A DNA stretch of 64,000 nt from G965230065 sp965230065 (GTDB lineage Bacteria; Bacteroidota; Bacteroidia; Cytophagales; Cyclobacteriaceae), in assembly GCA_965230065.1 (NCBI GenBank), contig OZ245942.1, forward strand, positions 744,001 to 808,000, written 5' to 3'. The notes under the pieces are model-generated. The model searched no databases, was not told the origin of the DNA, and saw nothing but the letters and a program-made list of their open reading frames with translations. Position numbers and translations under genes: made by a program. Shown here in pieces: positions 26,453-36,271 of this stretch. The first letter of the stretch is position 1. Each line of letters begins with the position of its first letter.

Positions 26453-27502
26453 ATGAAGCTAAAAAACAAAAATATTATAAAGCACCTGCGGGAAATTGCG
26501 CTTATGGGTGTTTTGGGAGGGGCGTTTACGGGGTACTTGTCTTGCCCCGATTGCTTCACTTCTCTTCAAAGAGCTACTATTGCTACGGCCTTTTCGGGAA
26601 CATTTTGGGTGTTTTTGTGGAAAGGGAATGAGTTTATTTCCAATAACCTTGATAAAAAAGTTTCCTGGCTTGAAGAACCTGTAAAAAGTTTCTTTATAGG
26701 GTTGGGCGTTATGCTGGTGTATACCATCGGCATTACGACGCTCATCAACTACATTTTCATCATCATCATTCTGCAACGTGAGTTTTCAGCCGAAGTCATC
26801 AAAGACCAGTTTATTCCCACTTCTATTGTAGCAGTGATTGTCACCCTGATTATTTCTCTGTTTTTGCATGGGCGTTCATTTTTAATTTCCTGGAGGCAAG
26901 CGGCTATCAATGCCGAAAAGCTGAAAACCGAAAGCATTGCCTCCCGGTACGAATCGCTTAAAAACCAAGTGAATCCTCACTTTTTGTTCAACAGCCTGAA
27001 CGCGCTTTCCAATTTAGTATATGAAGATCAGGACTTGGCAGTGAAGTTCATCCAGAAGCTGTCGGAAGTGTACCGCTACGTGCTGGATACCCGTGAAAAA
27101 GAAGTAGTGAAGTTGAGTGATGAACTGGCTTTTCTGGATTCGTTCATTTTTTTGCAGAAAATACGGTACGAAGATAATTTACAAGTCAGTATTGATTTAC
27201 CCCGGAATATAGAAATCATGATCCCGCCACTTTCGTTGCAAATGCTGGTGGAAAATGCCATTAAGCACAACATTATCACAGATGATGAACCTTTGCAAAT
27301 CACCCTGTTTATGGAAAGAGAAGATTACATTGTGGTGAAAAATAATTTGCAAAAGAAAAATATTCGCGAAGCATCCGCTGGTATTGGTTTGGCAAACATC
27401 AAATCGCGGTACGAGTTTTTGACCCAAAAGCCGGTGGAAGTATTGCATAACTCACAAGAATTTTCGGTAAAAATCCCTGTTTTGAACCTGAAAATGGCAT
27501 GA
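26453..27502 (+). CDS. LytS/YehU-type sensor histidine kinase
   Basis: A sensor kinase of about 349 residues. It has membrane segments (about 14-30, 44-58, 79-107 and 121-140), then a His_kinase domain with the phosphoacceptor His176 in NPHFLFNSLNAL. The ATPase part has LSLQMLVENAIKHNI as N-box and GIGLANIKSRYE. The ATG at 26453 is preferred to a GTG four codons earlier. The stop overlaps the start of the LytTR regulator by 4 nt, so the two are a translationally coupled two-component system. Cys31 and Cys34 (CPDC) near the first helix could be redox or metal sensitive. Confidence 0.92.
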   Translation: MKLKNKNIIKHLREIALMGVLGGAFTGYLSCPDCFTSLQRATIATAFSGTFWVFLWKGNEFISNNLDKKVSWLEEPVKSFFIGLGVMLVYTIGITTLINYIFIIIILQREFSAEVIKDQFIPTSIVAVIVTLIISLFLHGRSFLISWRQAAINAEKLKTESIASRYESLKNQVNPHFLFNSLNALSNLVYEDQDLAVKFIQKLSEVYRYVLDTREKEVVKLSDELAFLDSFIFLQKIRYEDNLQVSIDLPRNIEIMIPPLSLQMLVENAIKHNIITDDEPLQITLFMEREDYIVVKNNLQKKNIREASAGIGLANIKSRYEFLTQKPVEVLHNSQEFSVKIPVLNLKMA

Positions 27503-28269
27503 AAGTACTGCTTATAGAAGACGAAAAACCTGCTGCCAACCGGCTCACCACCCTTATCCAACAATACGACCCTGATATTGAAATTGTGGCCCGGCTGGAT
27601 TCGGTAAAAAAGTCTGTTGCATGGCTAAGGGCAAACCCCAAACCTGAGCTTACTTTTATGGACATTCAGTTGGGTGACGGGTTAAGTTTTGAAATTCTGG
27701 AAACTATTCCATTTAAAGCACCCATCATTTTCACCACAGCTTATGACGAATACGCCATCAAAGCCTTTAAAGCCAACAGTGTAGATTACCTGCTGAAACC
27801 TATTGATTTTGATGAACTCAGCTCAGCCATTGACAAGTATAAAGAATTGCACATGCCCGGAAATGAGCCGGTTACCACTGCTGAAAGTATGGAAAACCTG
27901 CAAAAAGCCATCGGTATGCTCACCCGTCAGTACAAATCCCGGTTTGTGGTGAAAGTAGGAGAACATCTCCACGCCATTCCGGTAGAAAAAATCGCCTATT
28001 TTTTCAGCATGGAAAAGATGACCTACCTCCAAACTGAAAAAGGCAAAAAGTTTATTATAGACTATCCGCTGGACCGATTGGAAGAAATGGTTGACCCCCG
28101 CAACTTTTTCCGCATTAACCGAAAATACCTTGTAGGCATGGATGCCATTCAGGACATCATCACCTATTCCAGCAGTCGCCTCAAATTAAATCTTAAACAA
28201 ACTGATGAAATGGATACCATCGTCAGCCGGGACCGGGTACAGGCATTTAAAGAGTGGCTGGATCAGTGA
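27499..28269 (+). CDS. LytTR family response regulator
   Basis: A 256-residue regulator. The receiver domain (1-120) has the acidic pocket at Glu7/Asp8 and the phosphoacceptor Asp55 in LTFMDIQLGDG, with conserved Thr and Lys (FTTAYDEYAIKAF, LLKPIDFDEL). The DNA-binding LytTR domain (about 150-256) shows VGEHLHAIPVEKIAYFFSME and FFRINRKYLVGMDAI. It partners the upstream kinase. Its stop lies inside the convergent phosphoesterase gene by 7 nt. Its targets may include the transporter genes upstream; this is inferred from neighbourhood only. Confidence 0.93.
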   Translation: MKVLLIEDEKPAANRLTTLIQQYDPDIEIVARLDSVKKSVAWLRANPKPELTFMDIQLGDGLSFEILETIPFKAPIIFTTAYDEYAIKAFKANSVDYLLKPIDFDELSSAIDKYKELHMPGNEPVTTAESMENLQKAIGMLTRQYKSRFVVKVGEHLHAIPVEKIAYFFSMEKMTYLQTEKGKKFIIDYPLDRLEEMVDPRNFFRINRKYLVGMDAIQDIITYSSSRLKLNLKQTDEMDTIVSRDRVQAFKEWLDQ

Positions 28270-29414
28270 CCCGCCATATCTTTTTCTGTTTTCCCCACTT
28301 TATTGGCAGGAATCATAAATACATCTAACACTTTTTCTGTGTCCAGCTCAATCATTTTCAGGAGCATTTTTTCATCGTCAATATCAGCCACCAGAATGTG
28401 GTGGGTGGAGTGTTGGATTACTGAAAAAGGCCATTGGTATACTTTCACAGTATCCAGCGTTCCCCCGGCACCGCCTATTACTACGTACTCAATAAACTCA
28501 TCATTACCTATCAGCCTGCGCAACCGCTCGTAAGCGTGCATGTGTCCGTTGATGACAATATCTCCGTACGCGCCTTCAATCAAAGGCACAAGCTTGGTAC
28601 GGTACAAGGCACGCCCGTCATAACCGGGCGAGTCCCAAATTGAGTTGAACGCCGGATGGTGGAAAGCCACCATTCTGTACTTGGCGTTTTTCCAGGCATC
28701 AGCGTTTACTTCTTCATCCAGCCACTCCCATTGCGCATCCGAATCGTTGTTGGAATCTATCACCACAATGCGCAACGGCCCGTAACTCACTGCATAATAA
28801 TGGTCGTTGACAGGCAGGGGCAGCATATCATAACAAAGGTCATTGTCTTCGCTATAATCATGATTGCCCCTTACCGGGTACCAAGGCACTGAACGAAGCA
28901 GTTCTTTGGCAGGCGCATACAGATGGTCTACCCAGTGGCTGTATTGTGCACCATCGCTCACCAGGTCACCTGCCGTAAGCAGCAAGTCTGGTTTTTGCTC
29001 CATCATAAGCGGTACTGTTTTGTCACGAAAAGTTTCAAAGCCCCCCTGATTATCACTCCAGAAAACCATTCGAAAAGGTTTGCCGGGTTCGGGCAGTTTG
29101 AAAGAAAAAATTTCGCTGCTAATGTTTCCTGATGTTACCTTGTAAAAATATTCCGTTCCGGCCTGTAAACCTTTTAGTTCCACATGCGGATAAGCCGTAT
29201 TTTCATCCCGTTCAACCTTCTGTTCCAGCTTTTTCTTATTCGTGCCAAACTCTACCTGATGATTAGCTACTGCTTCTTTTACATGCCACCAAATATTAAC
29301 AGAGGTAGGGGTGGGTGCATATAAAGAAGGTCCCAGGAAAATTTCGGTATTCTGTGCCTTTAGCTGGTTAAAACAAAACAATAAACAAAAGATAAATACA
29401 GCGTAGTTTTTCAT
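28263..29414 (-). CDS. Exported metallophosphoesterase with N-terminal FN3-like domain
   Basis: A protein of about 383 residues with signal peptide MKNYAVFIFCLLFCFNQLKA; this ATG at 29414 is preferred to one 9 nt upstream. A fibronectin-like purple-acid-phosphatase N-domain (about 25-110) precedes the calcineurin-type phosphoesterase fold. Metal motifs are visible: WSDNQGG, AGDLVSDG, GNHDYSED, HHPAFNS and NGHMHAYER. It probably hydrolyses phosphate esters in the periplasm or outside. Its 3' end overlaps the response regulator gene by 7 nt on the other strand. It is separated from the SusCD operon by a hairpin. Confidence 0.9.
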   Translation of the reverse strand: MKNYAVFIFCLLFCFNQLKAQNTEIFLGPSLYAPTPTSVNIWWHVKEAVANHQVEFGTNKKKLEQKVERDENTAYPHVELKGLQAGTEYFYKVTSGNISSEIFSFKLPEPGKPFRMVFWSDNQGGFETFRDKTVPLMMEQKPDLLLTAGDLVSDGAQYSHWVDHLYAPAKELLRSVPWYPVRGNHDYSEDNDLCYDMLPLPVNDHYYAVSYGPLRIVVIDSNNDSDAQWEWLDEEVNADAWKNAKYRMVAFHHPAFNSIWDSPGYDGRALYRTKLVPLIEGAYGDIVINGHMHAYERLRRLIGNDEFIEYVVIGGAGGTLDTVKVYQWPFSVIQHSTHHILVADIDDEKMLLKMIELDTEKVLDVFMIPANKVGKTEKDMAGH

Positions 29415-29423
29415 AATGATCAA

Positions 29424-29723
29424 GTTCGTTAAGGTTATTGGACTACCGAAAGGTAAGTTTAGCTAAAAGGCAAAGAAACCCAAAAACTTCAATTTATTTT
29501 TTCTTTCTTATTATGAAATTGTTACTTTTTCTATCTTTCATAGAATAAACTAAAAGTTTAACCAGGCAGATCAGTCTTGCTACCAAAAAGTTAAAGCTGC
29601 AATAAAATCACAGCTTATAGGTTTGATAAGGTCCTTTTGAAGAGACAGCTTCAGGATATGCCAAAAACAATAGTCTATCACATATAAACACATATGTAAT
29701 AGACTACCGTCATTAACAATTCA
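29424..29723. other. Intergenic region between phosphoesterase and SusD genes
   Basis: This gap of about 300 nt contains a near-consensus promoter for the phosphoesterase (minus-strand TACCTTTC near 29440) and the terminator of the SusCD operon near 29671-29706. I see no gene in it. Confidence 0.5.
29660..29706 (-). terminator. Terminator of the SusC/SusD operon
   Basis: TAGTCTAT-c-ACATAT (29671-29685) pairs with ATATGT-a-ATAGACTA (29692-29706): 14 paired bases with one internal mismatch and a 6-nt loop. On the minus strand it is followed by TGTTTTTGG. It lies 18 nt behind the SusD stop. Confidence 0.65.
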
Positions 29724-31307
29724 TTAATACCCGGGATTGTTATCTATAATTGCACTGTTCCTTTCTATCTCTTCCTGGGGTATGGGAAATACCAGGTGTT
29801 TATTTACATCAAATTGTACAGGTGAGGCAAGTGCCGTACTAAAGTCAGCGTCACTGCCGTCCCATCCGCTCAGGTCGATATCACCTGCCGAATGCCATCT
29901 TTTCAGGTCCCAGTAGCGCTGTCCTTCTCCTGCTAATTCTACAAAACGTTCGTTCATGATCCAATTCATGATAGTGGTTGCATTGGTTTCGGTGGTTGGG
30001 TAGTTTGCAGGTACAGTACCATCATTAATACCGGCATCAAGCCCCCAATTTCTGGCACGGGCCCTTACATCATTGAGTTGTTCAATAGCAGCAGCGGCAT
30101 TGCCTGTTTTAAGGTAAGCTTCAGCAGCAATCAGTTTTAAATCTGCATAACGCAGTACCCTTTCATTATTGGCTGAACCACCATGAAATGTAGTAATTTC
30201 ATTGACTCCGGCCGGAAGGTTATACTTTTGAAATATCTTCCCATCAAAACCATCATCCGGATTTAGGAACACTGATATTCTGGGGTCATCACCAAAATCA
30301 TCCTTTAGTTTATCAGTAATTAAAAACCTGGTGGGAGCCGAAGCGTTAAAGTTGCCCGGATCACCGGGCTCCATCATATAACCCCGGAAAACACTCATGT
30401 TCTCTACTCCTCTCCACGCACCATCATTATGAAGAATAAGGTTGTTATTACCACTTTGGGGTGTTGTAGCCTGTACCTCAAATAAAGATTCTTCATTGTT
30501 TTCTGTATATGAACTGAAATTATCAATAAAATTAGGTACAAGTTTAGCCGTAATAGTATTAAAAACATTAATGGCTTCTGTATAGTCCGCATCATCGCTG
30601 GTATTATTGGCACGAATCACCAATGCTTTGGCTAATAAACCGCGTGCTGCATTTTTATTAGCCCTGCCGGCATATCCAGCATCCCAGCTTTCTGGCAATA
30701 TATCGATGGCCATACGCGCATCTTCAATTACCTGATTCAATACATCAATAGCAGGGCTTTTCGGGGTATTGGTGTTCGTTTCATCCTGAATACGGGTTAT
30801 CACAATGGGTACACTACCATAAATATTGAACAATTTATAGTAGGCATAAGCCCTTAAAAATAAAGCTTCCCCCTCCATTTGCGCTATTTCATCGGCACCT
30901 TCAAAACCGGAGAAATCAACTGTTTGCACTTTGTCAATAACTACATTAGCCCTTGCAATCATTTTATATGAAGCCTCAAAAGTAAAGCCGATTTGTGTGT
31001 TGGTTGGGTTTAAGCTGCCATCAAATAACTCTACTGAAGAACGATAAGCGTTAGTTTCAGTAAGGTCATCTCCCGGTAAAAGCCAGGTAGCTGTTACCCA
31101 GCCGCCAGGGTTAAATGAAGGGGCTGAATAATGATAGTAATCATAAAGTACCGCATAGGCACTTGCCATATTTTGCCTGAACTCTACCACATTGCTAAAA
31201 AATGTTTGCTCAGTGGGCCCCAATGGAGGTTCATCTACCAGATCCGGGTCACAACTGATAAAGACTACAGCCATAGCCATCAAAAATGTTTTTATATATA
31301 TATTCAT
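29724..31307 (-). CDS. SusD/RagB family nutrient-binding outer-membrane lipoprotein
   Basis: A 527-residue lipoprotein with lipobox VFISC (Cys19). The SusD pattern is present: an N-terminal helical region (GPTEQTFFSNVVEFRQNMAS), the TPR-like EGEALFLRAYAYYKLFNIYG that contacts SusC, and the C-terminal RNWGLDAG, MNERFVELAGEGQRYWDLKR and FPIPQEEIERN. SusD acts as a lid on the SusC barrel and binds the glycan or peptide. It starts 24 nt behind SusC. The ligand cannot be deduced because no enzyme gene is linked. Confidence 0.95.
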   Translation of the reverse strand: MNIYIKTFLMAMAVVFISCDPDLVDEPPLGPTEQTFFSNVVEFRQNMASAYAVLYDYYHYSAPSFNPGGWVTATWLLPGDDLTETNAYRSSVELFDGSLNPTNTQIGFTFEASYKMIARANVVIDKVQTVDFSGFEGADEIAQMEGEALFLRAYAYYKLFNIYGSVPIVITRIQDETNTNTPKSPAIDVLNQVIEDARMAIDILPESWDAGYAGRANKNAARGLLAKALVIRANNTSDDADYTEAINVFNTITAKLVPNFIDNFSSYTENNEESLFEVQATTPQSGNNNLILHNDGAWRGVENMSVFRGYMMEPGDPGNFNASAPTRFLITDKLKDDFGDDPRISVFLNPDDGFDGKIFQKYNLPAGVNEITTFHGGSANNERVLRYADLKLIAAEAYLKTGNAAAAIEQLNDVRARARNWGLDAGINDGTVPANYPTTETNATTIMNWIMNERFVELAGEGQRYWDLKRWHSAGDIDLSGWDGSDADFSTALASPVQFDVNKHLVFPIPQEEIERNSAIIDNNPGY

Positions 31308-31331
31308 CTTGTTATAATTTAATGGTTGTAA

Positions 31332-34300
31332 TTAAAATCTAACATTGAGCCCGGCGGTAAAAGACCTTGGCAGGGGAAATTCATCATTCACCGGATCAAT
31401 GCCTGACCAGTCAAACATATAAAGGTTATTCTGTCCGCCCACATATACCCTGAAGGAACGAACTGCATAATTTACCTTTTCCAGAACTGAGTTAGGCAGG
31501 GAATAACCCAATTGCCAGGTATTAAGGCGGAAAAACGCGGCGCTTTCTACCCAGCGGGTAGAGAACCGGTTGTTCCCGGCCGGGTCTCCTACCACTGCCC
31601 GAGGCATATCCGTGCCAGGGTTTTGCGAAGTCCACCGGTTTAAGGTAGAGGCAAAAAAGTTGCTGCCTGCCCCCGACATACCTTCAAAGATCCTTCTCAC
31701 CTCATTGTAACGGTCTACATCGCCTTCCCCGTAAAAATTCATAGAGAGGTCAAACCCTTTCCAGCCAGCATTCAGGTTAATGCCATAGGTATAACCCGGA
31801 ATGGTGTTTCCAATCTCGGTTTGGTCAAAGCTATTGATTAAACCGTCGGGGGTAGTGCTGTAAAAAGGCTCTTCTTCAGTAGGGTTGCCGCCCACATCCT
31901 GGAAATACATGTCTCCCGAAGCTACATAATCTTGATTAGCAATCGTTTCATCATCAAAATTTTCATAATATGTATCAATTTCTGCCTGACTCTGGAAGAT
32001 GCCTCCTACTTTATAGCCCCAGATATGTCCCACAGACCGGCCTTCTTCTACCCTGCCAAAGTCAGTAGAAAGCGGCTGATCCTGATACAGGTTGGTTACT
32101 TCATTTTCCAGGAAGCTTATATTACCTGATATGCCATAAGTGAATTCACCAGCCTGATCGTTGTACCCAAGCTGAATGTCTACTCCCCGGTTTTCAAGCT
32201 GTCCGATATTGAAGAGCGGATCCAATGTGCCCACAGTAGAAGGCAGGTTTACACGCTGCAAAATGCCATCCGTAGCACGGTTGTACCATTCTACGGTCAG
32301 GTTAAACTTGTTGTTAAACATCAAGGCATCAAAACCAAAATAAGTAGTGGTAACAACTTCCCAAGTCAAACTCGGGTTAGGAAAATCCGCCACCCGTGTG
32401 CCAGGCACAAAATTTCCGATCGGGTCTCCAGCACCGGATCCCCAGCGATAAGAAGATACTCCTGCTGTACGTGAAAGAAAAGGGTACTGCCCTACGGCGG
32501 CCTGGTCATTACCGGCTTCTCCCCATCCTCCCCGTAGCTTCAAATCATTGAGGAATACGGCGGTTTCCATAAAAGGCTCAGCGGATATTCTCCAGGCACC
32601 GGATACAGAGTAAAAATTACCCCAGCGGTAGTCATCATCAAAGCCATTACTGGCATCCCTTCGGTAAGAAACATCCAGGTAATACTTACTCTCATAATCG
32701 TAATTGACCCGTCCTACCATGCCAAACCAAAAGCGACGATCCCATCCATAAATGGAAGAGTTGTTGGCCAGGTCATTAGAGTAGCCATTTTGTTCAGGAT
32801 CTTCGGTGAAATTTTGCAGATTGTCTCCACCTAAATTAACAAGCTCTCTTTTATGCCGCTGATCTTGTACTGCCGCAGTGATGGTTACGTTATGCTTAGA
32901 GGCAAAAGTACGGGCATAAGTGGCTGTAAAGTCCGACTGATAATTGAATATATTATTAATTCTATGTCCCAATCCTCCAAGGCTATTTGGGGCATTAGGC
33001 GCTTCGGTGGCAGGATCTAAACCAGTAGGCTTAAAGATATTAGTTCTGGACCATGTATCCAGTGTATACCTGTCCTGTTTGGTATAGTCAAGGTTAAGGC
33101 TCCCTCTCAGGGTAAGGCCCTCAATGGGGGAAAGTTCTGCATAGAACTGCCCTAGTTGCCTGTCGATGGTAAAGCTGCGGTAGTCGAGGTTGCCCAGTGC
33201 CAAATAGTTAATATTAGAGCCTTGCCCGTATTTTTTTGCCTGTGTCCAGCTATCCCCAAAGGCATAAGGCATCAAAACCTCGGCATAACCATATTGATTA
33301 GCGGGGTCGCGGAGGGGCTGCCAGGGGGCTGCATCTGCATAATCTTGTAATTCACCCTGATCATTTAACAAAGACTCCTGGTGCGTATATTTATAATTAA
33401 CGCCGATCTTTAACCAATTTGTAATGTTTGCATTCAGGTTTACCGCTCCCGTATACCGGGTAAGGTCATTACCTTTTAGCATTCCTTCCTGCTCGAAATA
33501 CCCACCTGAAACATAATAATCAATAGCATCGGTGGCTCCCGACACTTTTAAGTCATAGCTCTGAGTGAAAGCATTATTTCTTACCAGTTCATCCTGCCAG
33601 TCATAAGTTGTCCGGTCGCTGATATAGTAAGGGCTTTGGGGATCAAACTGAGGGCTAAAGGCCACCAAACGGGTAGCATCGGTAGGTTCATTGCGCCCGT
33701 ATAGCTGATTTTCAATGGTAATATCAGGGTTCAGGTTATTGTCATACATCTCCTGGGCAATATCCACAAACTGCTGGGTGTTGAGCATATCATAGGTAGG
33801 AATGTTCTGTATGCCGGTCCGGGCATTCATTTCTACAGTGGGTGCTCCCTTCTTTCCTTTTTTAGTAGTAATGAGAATTACACCGTTGGCACCCCTGCTC
33901 CCGTAGATAGCTGCTGCTGAGGCATCTTTGAGCACAGACATAGACTCGATGTCATTGGGGTTAATCAGATTAAAGAGATTGGGCGGAGTACTCAGCCCAA
34001 AACCACTGATGACATCCTCATTACCGGCGCGGGGCGGTTCAATGATCTGCCCGTCAATTACATACAGCGGCTGGGCATCCCCATTCCAGGTGCCAATACC
34101 CCTGATAAAAACCTGGGGGGCTTCGTTGGGGTCGCCACTGGAATTGACCACCCGCACTCCCGCTGTATTACCTTGCAGGGCAAATTGGGGGGATGCTGTC
34201 ATCACTTTCCCAATCTCCTCTGACCCTACTGTCGCAATAGATCCGGTGAGGTCTTTTCTCTCCCGCTCACCAAACCCTACCACTACTATTTCTGAAAGTG

Positions 34301-35030
34301 CCTGTACATCCGGGGCCAGTTCTACATTGATAACAGTTTTGTTGCCAATATTAATTTCTTCAGAAGTATAGCCAATAGAAGAGAACACCAGAGTTTTGGC
34401 CTCATCACCAACAGTTAACCTGTAATTTCCATCTACATCAGTTACTGTGCCTATGGTAGTGCCTTTAACCAAAATATTCACGCCTGGTAAAGGCTCATTG
34501 TTTTCCAGGTCCATAACCTTTCCGGTAATGGTTTTGTCAAGGTTGTATGGGTTGACCGGGTTTGCTAACACCTGGCTGACTTTAATGGCTGACTTATTAA
34601 AATAGAAGCTGCCGGTATTCTGCGTGTCATTTACCTTTTGTCTTTTTATTTTCTTAAATTTATTATCGTCATCCGGGGTTATAAAAATCAATTCATCACT
34701 TAGCTTTTCATACTTGAGACCCAAAGGAAGCAATAAAGTTTTCAGTGACTGGTCTATATTGTCAGCACCTTCTAATTTTTCAGCCTCACCTACGTACTTG
34801 TCATCAACAAGTTTGGCCGCGTAATTAAACCTGACACCATAGATTTTCTCCAGCTTTTGCAGGGCTGATTTAAGTGACTGCTTTTTCTCTCCTTGCGAGG
34901 GATACGCTGTGGGCAATCTGTCTGGAATACGGTTTAATGATAAGTCTTGCGCATGGGATGTAAACGAAAATAACCAGAAAGCTATTAATAACATCTTCCA
35001 TTGTTGTGTTGTAAACCTTTTTTTTAGCAT
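31332..35030 (-). CDS. SusC/RagA family TonB-dependent transporter with STN signalling domain
   Basis: A 1232-residue outer-membrane transporter. After a signal peptide (to about residue 28) comes an STN (secretin/TonB short) domain (about 50-115) that talks to a FecR anti-sigma factor. A CarboxypepD_reg domain (about 168-250, VMDLENNEPLPGVNILVKGT) follows, then the SusC plug start LSEIVVVGFGERERKDLTGS, SAAAIYGSRGANGVILITTK, and a 22-strand barrel. Barrel end LNVRF fits the C-terminal signal. It is flanked by sigma-FecR and SusD genes: a trans-envelope regulated uptake system. Confidence 0.96.
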   Translation of the reverse strand: MLKKRFTTQQWKMLLIAFWLFSFTSHAQDLSLNRIPDRLPTAYPSQGEKKQSLKSALQKLEKIYGVRFNYAAKLVDDKYVGEAEKLEGADNIDQSLKTLLLPLGLKYEKLSDELIFITPDDDNKFKKIKRQKVNDTQNTGSFYFNKSAIKVSQVLANPVNPYNLDKTITGKVMDLENNEPLPGVNILVKGTTIGTVTDVDGNYRLTVGDEAKTLVFSSIGYTSEEINIGNKTVINVELAPDVQALSEIVVVGFGERERKDLTGSIATVGSEEIGKVMTASPQFALQGNTAGVRVVNSSGDPNEAPQVFIRGIGTWNGDAQPLYVIDGQIIEPPRAGNEDVISGFGLSTPPNLFNLINPNDIESMSVLKDASAAAIYGSRGANGVILITTKKGKKGAPTVEMNARTGIQNIPTYDMLNTQQFVDIAQEMYDNNLNPDITIENQLYGRNEPTDATRLVAFSPQFDPQSPYYISDRTTYDWQDELVRNNAFTQSYDLKVSGATDAIDYYVSGGYFEQEGMLKGNDLTRYTGAVNLNANITNWLKIGVNYKYTHQESLLNDQGELQDYADAAPWQPLRDPANQYGYAEVLMPYAFGDSWTQAKKYGQGSNINYLALGNLDYRSFTIDRQLGQFYAELSPIEGLTLRGSLNLDYTKQDRYTLDTWSRTNIFKPTGLDPATEAPNAPNSLGGLGHRINNIFNYQSDFTATYARTFASKHNVTITAAVQDQRHKRELVNLGGDNLQNFTEDPEQNGYSNDLANNSSIYGWDRRFWFGMVGRVNYDYESKYYLDVSYRRDASNGFDDDYRWGNFYSVSGAWRISAEPFMETAVFLNDLKLRGGWGEAGNDQAAVGQYPFLSRTAGVSSYRWGSGAGDPIGNFVPGTRVADFPNPSLTWEVVTTTYFGFDALMFNNKFNLTVEWYNRATDGILQRVNLPSTVGTLDPLFNIGQLENRGVDIQLGYNDQAGEFTYGISGNISFLENEVTNLYQDQPLSTDFGRVEEGRSVGHIWGYKVGGIFQSQAEIDTYYENFDDETIANQDYVASGDMYFQDVGGNPTEEEPFYSTTPDGLINSFDQTEIGNTIPGYTYGINLNAGWKGFDLSMNFYGEGDVDRYNEVRRIFEGMSGAGSNFFASTLNRWTSQNPGTDMPRAVVGDPAGNNRFSTRWVESAAFFRLNTWQLGYSLPNSVLEKVNYAVRSFRVYVGGQNNLYMFDWSGIDPVNDEFPLPRSFTAGLNVRF

Positions 35031-35100
35031 ATTTGGGTTGTTTTAGTGTAACAAAATCGGATGCCTTTTTATGAGCTCCTACCCTCATGATAAAGGCATC

Positions 35101-36129
35101 CTACTTTTTTGAAAATATAATATTGTTGCTGTTTTTATCTACATTTAGGCCGAAAGACCTTTCTAACATTGGGATGAGCATTTCTATTTCATCCGTTTTA
35201 ATATTTCCTGTAAATTCATAATTTCTAATTTCTGCCTGAGGAATGCTGATCTTATACCCGTAAGTTTCTTCCAATATGAGGGCAATATCTTCTAATTTCA
35301 TCTCGTCAAATATGAGTTCATTATTGCGCCAGGATGTAGGCACTTCCGGATTGACTTGCTGAATTCTCCATTCATGCTCAATGGATGAAAATAAAAGCTG
35401 GTCACCGGGTAGCATGGCAATTGGGGCTGTATTTTGCTCTTGTTTGGGTGTTACGCTTACTTTTCCTGTATTGAGGGTTACTTCAGAATAACTTTCCCGG
35501 TCTTTGACATTGAAAGTAGTGCCTAATACTTCTACATCCATATTTTGGCTGTGTACCACAAAAGGAAGACGCATATTACTCCTGTTATCCCCCGAGAGGG
35601 AAATTTGTCGTACTTCAAAAAAAGCTTCTCCTTCCAGCCAGATTTCCCGGGTTTCACTTGCTTTCCAATCTTCTGTAAAGTGAAGAGACGAATTGGCATT
35701 AAGCGTTACAACAGAGCTATCAGGCAGCAGGATCGTTTTGGTTTCGCCGTATGCCGTGTGGTAATAAACAGAATTATTGGCAAAATAATATAAAGTGAAT
35801 ACTGTCATTAGCAAAAGCAGTGAAGCAGCTATTCCATACCACTTTCTTCCTAATCTTATATGGCTGATATTTTTTCTTTTGGAAGTCCCTTCTGTGTTTA
35901 TTCTAATCTGTTCCCATACTGTAAGTTGTAATTCTTTTGGAGCGGGTTCGCTTTCCAGTTGCATGCTAAGTATCAAATCCCTGGCTTTCTGCACTGTGCC
36001 TTTGTGTTGAGGATGGGCCAGCAGCCACTCTTCCCAGAATTGGTCGGAAGACGGGTTGGGGGAAAGCACCCATTGCTGGAAATGCTCGTCTGTAGCTAAT
36101 TGCTCTATTGTTATTTTTTGTTCAGCCAT
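35101..36129 (-). CDS. FecR family anti-sigma factor
   Basis: A 342-residue inner-membrane regulator. The cytoplasmic part (1-90) binds the sigma factor, one membrane helix lies at about 97-116, and the periplasmic FecR domain (about 120-220) contains YGETKTILLPDSSVVTLNAN and EIWLEGEAFFEV. A C-terminal DUF4974-like part (about 275-340; LEDIALILEETYGYKISI) contacts the STN domain of the SusC protein. It lies between sigma factor and SusC genes. On substrate binding to SusC the sigma factor would be released. Confidence 0.95.
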   Translation of the reverse strand: MAEQKITIEQLATDEHFQQWVLSPNPSSDQFWEEWLLAHPQHKGTVQKARDLILSMQLESEPAPKELQLTVWEQIRINTEGTSKRKNISHIRLGRKWYGIAASLLLLMTVFTLYYFANNSVYYHTAYGETKTILLPDSSVVTLNANSSLHFTEDWKASETREIWLEGEAFFEVRQISLSGDNRSNMRLPFVVHSQNMDVEVLGTTFNVKDRESYSEVTLNTGKVSVTPKQEQNTAPIAMLPGDQLLFSSIEHEWRIQQVNPEVPTSWRNNELIFDEMKLEDIALILEETYGYKISIPQAEIRNYEFTGNIKTDEIEMLIPMLERSFGLNVDKNSNNIIFSKK

Positions 36130-36271
36130 ATTTTTGCCTTCTAAATATAGAAAGACATAGATAGGCTAAATCTCGTCGCCAGGCCACAATAATTTTTTAA
36201 TTTTTACAAAATGAATTAAAAATAGCGGTTATTTTTACCTTCTCTCTAAGAAAAAATGAGTTTGGTAATGC